Of a DNA stretch of 38,983 bases, positions 26,264 to 34,663 are shown one piece after another (positions within the stretch are counted from its first letter, which is position 1; the number at the start of each line of letters is the position of its first letter). The stretch is from Coemansia sp. RSA 1804 (taxonomy: Eukaryota > Kickxellomycota > Kickxellomycetes > Kickxellales > Kickxellaceae): assembly GCA_027578815.1 (NCBI GenBank), contig JANBTH010000080.1:1-38983 (forward strand), in the 5' to 3' direction. The notes under the pieces were generated by a model. The model made no database searches, was not told the origin of the DNA, and saw only the letters and a list, made by a program, of their open reading frames with translations. The position numbers were made by a program, and so were the translations under genes.

Positions 26264-27244
26264 ATTGCCATACTTATATTTGCAGCATACACTCTTGGAT
26301 GTGTTTACAGCTTGTGATAACATCTGCATCATGATGTGATTTATAGAGGATATTAAATCTTAAAGCAATTTAGCTCTGCTTATAGCAGGCCAGGTAATGT
26401 TAAATGGGTCTGGAATAACAGCATACAATAATAAATATTTAGATAAACCTAAAGACTGAGTCTCCAAAGGTGCAGAACATGTAAAGGTTATATAAGGATT
26501 CTGTGGATGTCTTGTCTATACAAGATACCTTTAGATTTTCTAATAGATTCCTATGCTTTTAGTTATTATGCTAAATATGCTATGCTTGTTTGTGTTACAA
26601 TGCTCCCTACCTTGACAGTCTGCTTTAATGATTGAAAAAGTAACAGGGTGGTAAAACACACTGATTATCACACTTGCAGGTTATTACTTTTTTATTTTCT
26701 TTATTAATTTTAGTTAGTTTGATTTAGTAAACAAAGAAAACATTATACTCTAAGCTTATTTTTTCTCAGTCTCGTTTATTACAATTAGGTGTGTTTAATG
26801 GTTTTATTTACATGTTGTTATCTTGTCTACAGCCCAATAAACATTCAAAACATTGATTTACTTTTAGAAGCCATTGTATAAGACTAGTTAATTTATTAGG
26901 GAGCAAACAGTTTACAGCTATGGTTTATAAATAGAATATGCTATTTATATGTCTATCTGCTTATTACGTATATTGAACATAGTCTGCAATATGATTAAAC
27001 TTGGTTTTCATGACATAATAAGTTCTATCTATATCTTTTGCAATAAATTGAAAATAAATTCACATGTGACATTTCATAAATGTGATCTGCCATATGGATT
27101 TCTCAACTTTATTCCAAAATGCTTCTTGCACAAGTTGATAACACTTTTTTTGCTGTAAGCTCATTTTTATTTTTCTTCTTTACTCTCTTTACATTTCAGT
27201 TCTTAAATCCTCTTTTTCTTATCTTTGAGTTTACATTCTACGAA
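26264..27244. other. AT-rich stretch, nothing recognised
   Basis: Nearly 1 kb of AT-rich DNA with only short frames on both strands. No repeat unit, RNA gene or transposon ends were recognised. The last 80 bp form a T-rich leader for the downstream lysine-rich ORF. Confidence 0.4.
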
Positions 27245-27730
27245 ATGCCTCATACATTCACAAAGGAGCAGAAGCTAGCAGTAGCCCAGATAAGATATGC
27301 AGCTAAATATAAAGATGAAAATGAATGGATTAAGGTTTTAAGTCCTAGTACACCAAGTAGTAAAAAATGGCTAGAACTGCATGGTAAAAAAATATATGTT
27401 AAGAAAAAAGGTGGTATATATATGTTTCAGCCCAGTGCCATAAAGTTTGATGAGATTCCAAGTGAAAACCAAAAGATTTTTATACATAAAGCACATGCAA
27501 TACTTCGTGAAACAAGCAAAAATGCAAAGAGGAGTGAGCTTATGTCAGCTGCAGAGAAAAATGCTTCATCAAATAAAACTTCAAAAGAAATGGTGTCAAA
27601 TCAGGCTCCAAAGGTTGCTGCAAGACTAGTTGGAAGCAAAGTTAAAGCAACAGCATCAACAGGCAAGGGGCTGGCAAAGGAAACAGTTGTGAAAGGTGCA
27701 AAAAAAATTATTAAATGGCTTAGTGGATAA
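27245..27730 (+). CDS. Lysine-rich orphan protein
   Basis: The 161-residue basic protein is not assigned to a family. The N-terminal half (MPHTFTKEQKLAVAQIRYAA, then WIKVLSPSTPSSKKWLELHG, GGIYMFQPSAIKF) looks like a small folded domain with conserved-looking aromatics. The C-terminal half is Lys/Ala/Ser-rich and ends in a likely amphipathic helix (KETVVKGAKKIIKWLSG). There is no signal peptide. The ATG at 27245 follows a long pyrimidine-rich leader, and the 42 codons before it are mostly Phe/Leu, which is leader translation. Codon use is AT-rich, unlike the flanking GC-rich genes. It may be a DNA- or membrane-binding lineage-specific protein or a mobile-element remnant. Confidence 0.55.
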   Translation: MPHTFTKEQKLAVAQIRYAAKYKDENEWIKVLSPSTPSSKKWLELHGKKIYVKKKGGIYMFQPSAIKFDEIPSENQKIFIHKAHAILRETSKNAKRSELMSAAEKNASSNKTSKEMVSNQAPKVAARLVGSKVKATASTGKGLAKETVVKGAKKIIKWLSG

Positions 27731-28560
27731 ATATTATGGTTGTAGTGTATGCTTTCATTACTACAAAATATATTATAGTTGCCAGTTTTACAACAGATAC
27801 TATTTAGGTTTTTATTTTTTTTACATTCTATCCAAGTATGCTTTTTTAACTAGTATGTTAAAAGTTTTAATACAATTATCATCAAGCTCACCTAGGTTGT
27901 ACTGTTTGAGACAGTAGTGCTAATTCTAAGAATATTTGTGTATCTGTAGTAGGTTAAACACCCATGTAGCTGACACATCCTTCCACTAAACAGGGTTGTT
28001 AGAAGCTTAACACAAGCAACTCTAAGCACATTATTTTTAATTTTTTAAATTTATTGTGCTATTCTAAAAAGTCAAAAATGTTACACTTGCCCAAAAATTG
28101 GCTGTTCAGTATTTTTCAGTATTTTTTGCAATCTTTTTATTAAGCAATCTACTAGATATTTTTGCTTATGACTAATATACATGTAGAAAATATAATAAAA
28201 GTTATTTAAAATATTTAGAATCATTATTTGTAGAGCTATTATAAATTTGATATTTATTGAGCATATTGGCTATTCCTGTCATGTGAATATTATTCTGATA
28301 ATTCCTTAGTTTATTTTGGTATTTATTGAAGTGTTTCCTCCATTATGTTTTTATGATAAAAAGATAATTCCATCATTTCTGCAAGAAGGCGGTGCTTGGG
28401 GTTCCAGAATTTCCCACCCCGCTTGTTTATAACAAATTATGTCCAGAATTTAATATACAAACATAGGGCCCTTCACTATTGTCTCAGCTATTTCCCCGGG
28501 TTTTTTATAGCACTTTTTTTCTTTTTCTTTCATAACAACATACACTATTATACTCAAAGA
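27731..28560. other. AT-rich spacer and leader of SDR-like gene
   Basis: About 830 bp without a supported gene. The final 100 bp are T-rich on the plus strand and lead into the SDR-like ATG. Confidence 0.45.
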
Positions 28561-29418
28561 ATGCCGCAGGATGAAGAACCATCGCCAACAACTGACCATC
28601 AAACCCACAACGACCAAATAATCATTGTCACTCGCGTCGGATCATGGCTGGGAGCTGAGATCGCGTTGAATCTGATCAGATCTGGTGCCACGGTGATTGG
28701 AATCGGGCAACACAGCCACCGCATTAATGATCTGCGTACTGCCATGGACCAGGGACTACCGGCCGCCTGGCGCAACCGGTTTGTTCCTATCGTTGGTCTG
28801 CCCACAGACGCCGCCTTGTGCGAGTCGGTGCTCCGTTGTATTGGTGAGCAAACCACAGAGCACAGGAAACTGGCGGCATTGGTTGTCAACATTGGAGCCG
28901 AGGACCACCCGCCAGCTGAATCAACAACTGCAACGGATCCTCCGTTTGAGAGATGGACTAGGCTGCAAAGGTCGCTTGTTCAAACACTGCCACTGTTTCA
29001 CGCCATACGCCATCTGCTAACGAGAAACAGGTGTCGTGTGGTGCATGTGGCAGCGCTGGACGATATCCACAACAATCTGCCACATAGCGTCTCACTGGCT
29101 GCTATTAAGACTGCAGTCAATGTCATGACTGCCGAGATTGCTATCATCGAGCCCCGCATCACATCGCTGGCTGTGCATCCAAGTCTTTTGGCTCTGGAGA
29201 AGGCGCTTGATCCCAGCAGCGCTCGCAATACAGCGGATGGCAGCAAGGTTACTTCTGCACACCCTGCACCCGCAACCACCTCTAGCACCAGCTACAGCCA
29301 GTCGCCTAACCGGCTAAACCCCGCGGCAGAAATGATAGCCGATCTGGCCACCAACGCCGACCACTCAATGAGCGGCCAGTTCTTCATGTACAGCGAAAGC
29401 TCGTTTCCGTCATCATAA
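28561..29418 (+). CDS. Degenerate SDR-fold protein
   Basis: The 285-residue protein keeps the outline of a short-chain dehydrogenase but not its active site. The Rossmann start is IIIVTRVGSWLGAEIALNLI, where the usual TGxxxGxG is reduced. NNAG is replaced by VNIG. The Ser-bearing strand reads VVHVAALDD. The YxxxK position is LAAIK (Leu for Tyr, Lys kept). The C-terminal part is Ser/Thr/Pro-rich. Catalysis by the standard SDR mechanism looks impossible, so a binding or scaffold role is more likely, although the frame is intact. The ATG at 28561 is preferred, since the 55 codons upstream are a T-rich leader. It converges on the Ifa38-type reductase with about 130 bp between stops. Confidence 0.7.
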   Translation: MPQDEEPSPTTDHQTHNDQIIIVTRVGSWLGAEIALNLIRSGATVIGIGQHSHRINDLRTAMDQGLPAAWRNRFVPIVGLPTDAALCESVLRCIGEQTTEHRKLAALVVNIGAEDHPPAESTTATDPPFERWTRLQRSLVQTLPLFHAIRHLLTRNRCRVVHVAALDDIHNNLPHSVSLAAIKTAVNVMTAEIAIIEPRITSLAVHPSLLALEKALDPSSARNTADGSKVTSAHPAPATTSSTSYSQSPNRLNPAAEMIADLATNADHSMSGQFFMYSESSFPSS

Positions 29419-29545
29419 TAAACACACGTATCGAGTCTTGATAAATGATGGATTTATTGCCCTTTTACTCTTCCATTCTACGACTTGTGGATCAATGACC
29501 CCCGACAGAATAGAATAACAAAACAATAAGCTATTAGGACTTTTG

Positions 29546-30627
29546 CTATTCGCCCTGCTTCTGCGCCTCGCGCTCCTTCTTCTTCAGCGCGCGCTTGCGC
29601 ATGGAACCAAGCAGCTTGCCGTTCTGGCTGATGGCCAGTTGCTTGGGCACAAGTTTCTCAGTAGCAAAGGCCAGCAGCGCATGCGGGAAGAATGGGATCG
29701 ACGTGAATGGCTCGGAGGCTCCGCCCTGGATCCCGATCTTCGAAAGCACGCACTGGATGTAAGGTCTTGGCATCGGGATAAAGAAGGTCGGGCGTCTCAT
29801 CTTGGACATGCGGGAGCACACAAAGTAGGTCTGAAGATGCTCGACAACAATGCCGTACGATGAAACTTCGCTAGCCAGCGACTGGCTGAAGCTCTGCACA
29901 AAGCCCTTGGTTCCCGAGTATATGGCCAGGTATGGGCTGGGCACAAGCGCTGCAAACGATCCGTTGTTGATAATAAGCCCTGCCTTGCGCTCCTTCATCT
30001 GCGGCAATACGATACGGGTCATGTTGATCATTGCGCGCACATTCAGCTCAACCAGCTGGTTGACAGTGTCCTCATCCACTTCCTCCACGTACATTGGGTG
30101 GTCGTAGCTGACGCCCACATTGTTAGACAGCACGCCCACACGCAGTGCACCAAGCTCCTGCGCTATCTGCGTCCACTGCTCGCTGCTGACCTGCGCAAAA
30201 TCAACTGCAAGCGTCTTGGCCTCGACGCCCAGCTCCCGCACCTCCTCCGCCATCGCATCCAACTTCTCCTGCGTCCGCGAAATCAGCATCAAATTGAACC
30301 CCTTGCGCGCTAGCTCAAGCGCTGTCTCGCGTCCCAGTCCATCGGTGCATCCTGTAACTACGGCCCACGCACCCTTTCCTGCCCCAAACTTCTTCAGACT
30401 CACTCCGCTTTTGATGAACACGTCGTACACAAACGTCAGAACAAGCGAAGTGTAGTACGCCACCACTCCAATCCCCACGTACGTAAACAGCGTTTGCAGC
30501 GATCTACAGCTTGGTTTTGTCCATCGTTGTCCAAAGTCCGCATTTGTTTGATTTAGTTGTTTGCATCACTTGCAAGAGACACATCCAGCGGAGATTCCTT
30601 TTCAACCTATTTATCTACTTACGGCAT
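29546..30627 (-). CDS. IFA38: Very-long-chain 3-oxoacyl-CoA reductase (Ifa38/KAR type), one intron
   Basis: The predicted spliced product is 320 residues: exon 1 at 30627-30623 (ATGCC only), intron 30622-30504 (119 nt, GTAAGT to TGTAG) and exon 2 at 30503-29546. The join gives MPSLQTLFTYVGIGVV in frame, supplying the start and the N-terminal membrane segment. The uninterrupted frame alone has no ATG before its first conserved residue. The SDR core is intact: TGCTDGLG (52-59), NNVG, Ser184 and YSGTK (Tyr197, Lys201). LARKGFNLMLISRTQEKL, the RMSKMRRPTFFIP phrase and the basic C-terminus match yeast Ifa38 and the HSD17B12 group. The enzyme reduces 3-ketoacyl-CoA with NADPH in the ER fatty-acid elongation cycle. 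Unlike the two degenerate SDR proteins nearby, this one should be active. Confidence 0.9.
30504..30622 (-). other. Intron after a 5-nt first coding exon
   Basis: GTAAGT directly follows ATGCC, and the intron ends in CTGTAG. Removing 119 nt restores an in-frame start for the Ifa38-type reductase (963 nt total, divisible by three). Confidence 0.75.
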
Positions 30628-31044
30628 TTTCAAATCAGGCAAACAAAATAACGCACGAAATAAGCAGCGATGATAGAACAAGCTGAAAATGCGTTAAATT
30701 TATGAAAGAACGACTTTTGGTCAAATGGCCTGATAAAAAACAAAAGAATAAACTGAAAGAGAAAAAGAGGAGAGGAGGAATCTGCATACACTGTTCTTTT
30801 TTAATGATTGCCGATATTTCTGCTTTTCCTGTTGAACAATGAATGCTCTGCTGTGGCTTTTTTGCCTCTTTTGGCTTACTGCCTGGTCTATTCGTTTTAA
30901 ATTTCACGCAATCAAGAGCTACTTTTTTCCCTTTTTACTACCATTTAGGTAAACTGTCTAGAGAAAAAGAGATGGATCTGATTCATCAGAACCGACCTGT
31001 CATCAGCAATCAATGTTCAATGATACTGACACATATTCGTTGAT
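30628..31044. other. AT-rich spacer
   Basis: Promoter side of the reductase gene. Frames of 66 and 90 codons on opposite strands have no recognisable content. Confidence 0.4.
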
Positions 31045-31194
31045 TTCAAAATATCAAAATGATTTTATTACTAAGCTGATGAACATGCATTGAACTACAA
31101 GTTTGCCTAGTTTTTTGCTGGCAGCAGCGTACTTTATATATTTAAGAAGCGCCAGCTGGGATTTCAGGTTTCGTAAAGGGAAAGCAACCAAAAC

Positions 31195-31323
31195 TCACAT
31201 TATACACTCAATTAAATGCTCAATAAGTTTGACAGCATTATCAAACACAGCATTACATCTTTTGCACTGGAATGCTTCTGGCTTTATTGGTTTTACATGG
31301 TTTATATCGTTTGTTGACAACAT
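31195..31323 (-). CDS. C2HC zinc-finger mini-protein 1 (or internal exon)
   Basis: The 42-codon ORF reads MLSTNDINHVKPIKPEAF, then QCKRCNAVF, KLIEHLIEC and IM. The finger fits the classical C2H2 spacing exactly (Phe-x-C-x2-C-x3-F-x5-L-x2-H-x3), with Cys as the last ligand. Splice-like signals flank it: CTAAC and TGTAG end at 31332 just before, and GTGAGT begins at 31198 inside the last codons. Joining 31199 to 31094 across a 104-nt gap ending TGTAG would give a 15-residue extension before a stop at 31046. It may therefore be an exon of a longer gene. Function unknown; a DNA-, RNA- or protein-binding finger is expected. Base composition is AT-rich like its block. Confidence 0.5.
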   Translation of the reverse strand: MLSTNDINHVKPIKPEAFQCKRCNAVFDNAVKLIEHLIECIM

Positions 31324-31399
31324 TGTTTTGTCTACAAGTATAGTTAGCGTCGATAAATAATATTGGCTAGTTTAAGATGGTTAAGGTATGTGGTTTTTT

Positions 31400-31888
31400 C
31401 ACAAAAATGCTAAAGACTATAAATATTGCTACAACCTATTTATAATGTATTCACCAGCTAATTTATACTATTTAACAAACTACTCTAAGGATAATATTGT
31501 TAGTTTACAAACATCCTACACGTCAATAATTGGGCTTCTTGCTTGCTTCTTATTTGAAATTGTCCAGACCATACTATTGCAAAAGTTACACATTCTAATT
31601 GCAGCCAAAGCAAGGAAATTCACAAATTTTATATTTGTTATTGTGTTATTTTAACTATATTGGTATTTCAAAAGCAATTGGCACAATAATACTGGTATTC
31701 TTAAAAGAGTGAATGTGGAAATTGGCTGCAGATTTAATGCAACATTCTACGATGACCTAACTAATAATCTTAGATATACATACTTGAATAGCATGCTTGT
31801 TTACTTTAATGTCATACGCGTTAATCAAATATACAAACATTGAATTAAACCCGCTGAAAAAGTACTAGAAGCCAAGGGATGGAAGGAT
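31400..31888. other. AT-rich stretch, nothing firm
   Basis: Contains an ATG-less plus frame 31655-31837 and an 88-codon plus frame at 31388. Neither shows a recognisable domain. Confidence 0.35.
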
Positions 31889-32035
31889 TCAGCGTTTATA
31901 AGGTCTCTTTTCACATTCTAACATGTGCAATACAAGCTCATCAGGATCACCAAAGCGATTAAGGCAGTACATGCACTTGTAAGTCCTTTCGTCGCTTGAA
32001 GCTTCTTGGAGGTTGTCGGTTTCAGAATACGCCAT
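31889..32035 (-). CDS. C2HC zinc-finger mini-protein 2
   Basis: The 48-residue ORF reads MAYSETDNLQEASSDERT, then YKCMYCLNRF, DELVLHMLEC and EKRPYKR. It has one zinc finger with perfect C2H2 spacing (Tyr-x-C-x2-C-x3-F-x5-L-x2-H-x3) and Cys in the fourth ligand place, as in mini-protein 1 about 0.6 kb away on the same strand. An acidic N-terminus precedes the finger and a basic tail (EKRPYKR) follows, as in finger linkers. The ATG has a T-rich leader, and CATATAAAAG lies about 30 bp upstream. A single short finger seldom binds DNA alone, so it may act with partners. It could also be a fragment of a larger finger gene. Confidence 0.55.
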   Translation of the reverse strand: MAYSETDNLQEASSDERTYKCMYCLNRFGDPDELVLHMLECEKRPYKR

Positions 32036-33312
32036 GTTTAATATTAAAATAAAAAATGTACTTTTATATGGTTAATTGCTAGTAGTCGAGTTTTACAATA
32101 AAATTAAATAATACAGGTTTAGGCTTGCTTTTTTTTGTGCTTGCTTTGCTTAACCAGCTTTTATAAGAAAACTCAACAAGCTTGCATGCAAACACAAATA
32201 ATGCTCAAAGAACTTTTTAACATATTCAATTAAAACAAGCAATCTTGATTCTCTAAATGTAACATGACCATTTGTGAATAGAAGTTCTACAGATACAATT
32301 AACCCTTATTCATATTTTGTGCAATAAGCCTGGTAAATATGAATGTGTCAATATTTACAATTGCAATAACATATTTGCGCTAAATGCGAACGCATTATTG
32401 CGAATTGGCTGCTATTGCGTAAATACGAAAAAGGAATTGGAGAGCCCTGTTATATATTATCTTTTCTCCTATCCTGTGTCTCTTCTGTTGGCTTTTTTTT
32501 ATTTCTAGTTGCTCTTGCACTTTTGGACAACTTTTGTTTATCTAGAGATACAGCTTTATAGCCGCTGGTGCAGCTTGGGCGCCCTAGATAATTAAATTAA
32601 TTCATTGCTTAGACAAGGTTGACAAAAAATACTACAGAATCTGTTTCAATTAGCGTGTGCTTTTGTGTGTATGGTTATTGATTAAATATTATATGGCATA
32701 GCAAAGAAAAGAAAAATGAAATGGAATCTAAAGAAATAACATTATGCGTTTCCACCATTTCTTTTATATTCTTCGCTCCTTTCTTTCACTCACGCTGGCA
32801 GAGAATGAATAATTCCAGTGCCGCGGTCTATTTAAATTATCGATTATTTTTATTATTTGCCATATTATATCGTGAAAACACAAATATGTGTCACTTTCAA
32901 TAAATATGTATTCAATTCAAAGACTGCTCAATAAATAAGGAAAGCCAGTTTTCGCTCTTTACTCAGAGTTGCGTGATCTGATCATACTCGATTGCCGATT
33001 GCCAGTAATCGCCTGATGGGAGGCTAGCTGCCTTTTCCCAATGATTGCAGAAAATCCGCCAGAAATGTCAGGCCACATCAATAATCATGTCCGACAAAAA
33101 AAATAAAGCGAAATAGAGAATGAAAAAACAGCCCACTTACATAAAGACATGCTAACAAACACAAAGTGATAGTGGTCTGACATTTTCCAACTAGAACAAG
33201 AAAAAAGAAAGGAAAGAAAGGAAAGAAAAAACCACGCCATATATACAATTTCAAATAATAGAATACTTGAAATGGCAGCCATTCTATTTCTAAGAGTGTT
33301 TCTCGGAGGGGG
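32036..33312. other. AT-rich stretch, possible finger remnant
   Basis: No firm gene. A plus frame at 32317-32508 without an ATG reads GKYECVNIYNCNNIFALN, then CYC. It has a loosely finger-like Cys pattern and may be a decayed relative of the C2HC mini-proteins. The rest holds only short frames. Confidence 0.3.
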
Positions 33313-33320
33313 TATATAAG
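33313..33320 (+). promoter_or_regulatory. TATA box of membrane mini-protein A
   Basis: TATATAAG in the context GGGGGTATATAAGGAG lies about 125 bp before the ATG of the plus-strand 57-aa gene. Confidence 0.45.
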
Positions 33321-33444
33321 GAGACGAATAATCCAATTTGCAGGTTATTTCCTAAATTTCTCATTCAACATCAATTCTATGTATTTACTTCTACATCCAG
33401 CCTGTAACATTCCACTATTTGCGTACATATAAGAAAAGAGAACA

Positions 33445-33618
33445 ATGAATCCACGTGTATTTTTCAAGATCGCAGGCGTACCAATAACACAAGACGCGAT
33501 TCCACTTTCCATCATCGTCGGCGGGATGGTCGGGTTTGGCGTATACACCGGATACACGCGGTTCCGCGACCCACATTACATCCGCACAACACCAACACAC
33601 GCGTGGAAAACGCGTTGA
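33445..33618 (+). CDS. Membrane mini-protein A (57 aa)
   Basis: The 57-residue protein reads MNPRVFFKIAGVPITQDAIP, then a membrane segment (LSIIVGGMVGFGVYTGY, about 21-37), then RFRDPHYIRTTPTHAWKTR. It is clearly paralogous to the convergent gene at 33702-33878: both share VP-x-T-x-DA-x-PL before the membrane segment and F-x2-P-x-Y-x-R-x2-P-x-HA-x-K after it. The size, single span and basic tail suggest a mitochondrial inner-membrane subunit. The Pro before the span and Pro after it loosely resemble the B12D/MLRQ (NDUFA4) group, but this is a guess. A TATA box lies upstream. Confidence 0.7.
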   Translation: MNPRVFFKIAGVPITQDAIPLSIIVGGMVGFGVYTGYTRFRDPHYIRTTPTHAWKTR

Positions 33619-33701
33619 CCACAAGAGTCCTTTTTATTATAAATAATGTTGTGTTTTATAGATAGAAAAATAAAGGATTTATTGAATATAACTGCGAGTG
33701 A

Positions 33702-33878
33702 CTAGCTTTTGTAGGCGTGGCGGGGAATGCGGCGCAGGTAGCCTGGTTCTTGGAATTTGCTGAGCATCACGTAGAGCCCGTATGCGCATCCGGCCGTAGT
33801 AACGCCGAGAAGGGGCACGGCGTCGCGGGTGAACGGAACCCTGCCAATAGTAAACAAGATACGCGAGGGAGTAACCAT
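33702..33878 (-). CDS. Membrane mini-protein B (58 aa)
   Basis: The 58-residue paralogue of mini-protein A reads MVTPSRILFTIGRVPFTRDA, then VPLLGVTTAGCAYGLYVML (membrane segment), then FQEPGYLRRIPRHAYKS. The two genes are tail to tail with about 83 bp between stops. The ATG at 33878 aligns with the start of A; an upstream in-frame ATG at 33908 would add ten hydrophobic leader-like residues. The paralogy supports both being real genes, since independent noise would not keep the motif blocks. The likely role is a small mitochondrial membrane subunit, unproven. Confidence 0.7.
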   Translation of the reverse strand: MVTPSRILFTIGRVPFTRDAVPLLGVTTAGCAYGLYVMLSKFQEPGYLRRIPRHAYKS

Positions 33879-34663
33879 GGTTAGATAGTACAGCAAGAAA
33901 TAGAACAAAAAATTAACAATAAAAAGGTGTTTGGTGGGTTAAGCAAAATAAAAGTACTGAAAAGTAATTAAAGCGGGGAAAATGAAGGAAAGGAAAAGAA
34001 AGGAAAGGAAAAGTGGAGGAAGCGTGACTGGAATATATTGGAATATCAGTGTTTCAGCCTTTGATTATTTTCTTCTACTCTTTTCCCGAGCATAAAATTA
34101 AAGCAGTAAAAAGGAAAATGTGGCATCCCCTCCTCTCTGAGCACAAGAAAAAAAAGCCATTACTGCTGCTGTTGCTGCTTCCAGTGTTTGTGGAATAGGC
34201 TTGAGAGAGCAATGGGCAGGACCAAAGAATAGGGGCGGATTTTGCGCTTCAGTGGTAAATAACCAAAAACGGATGGCGTATGCTTGTTACTGAATGGAAA
34301 CAAAAAGCAATGGTGGTGGTAGGTGCATGTCTCTTATTCCGCCCCTCCTCCGAAGCCTACGAACAATGAAACCGACAATTGTCATAGCCATCCAGCATAA
34401 AAGCTGCATGAAGAAGAGAAAAGAGGGAGCACATGACACACTGATTCTTCGTTTGTTTTTGGCTTTCAAAGCTAAAAACAAAACAGAGTCATATGACAAA
34501 GTAAGATGAGATGGCTTGTGCATGGAAATCCCTTCCGTCTGCCAGAGTGGTTTACGATGTATGATGTGTTCAGTAAAAGAGTATCCCAAAAATGAAAGAG
34601 AAAGAGAAGAGAAATAGCGAGCAAAGAAGGCGGGCGGGCACAGAGTGGTCGGACCGAATCAGA
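33879..34663. other. Spacer, no gene seen
   Basis: About 785 bp holding the promoter of mini-protein B and the 3' flank of fimbrin. It contains purine-rich GGAAA-type runs near 33985-34020 and only unsupported short frames. Confidence 0.5.

Noticed and set aside
30476..30478. GTG as start of the Ifa38-type reductase
   Set aside because: A spliced ATG five nucleotides before a perfect GTAAGT donor gives a better, in-frame N-terminus.
31655..31837. ATG-less 60-codon plus frame with aromatic residues
   Set aside because: No recognisable motif; frames of this size are expected in AT-rich DNA by chance, and no splice partner was found.
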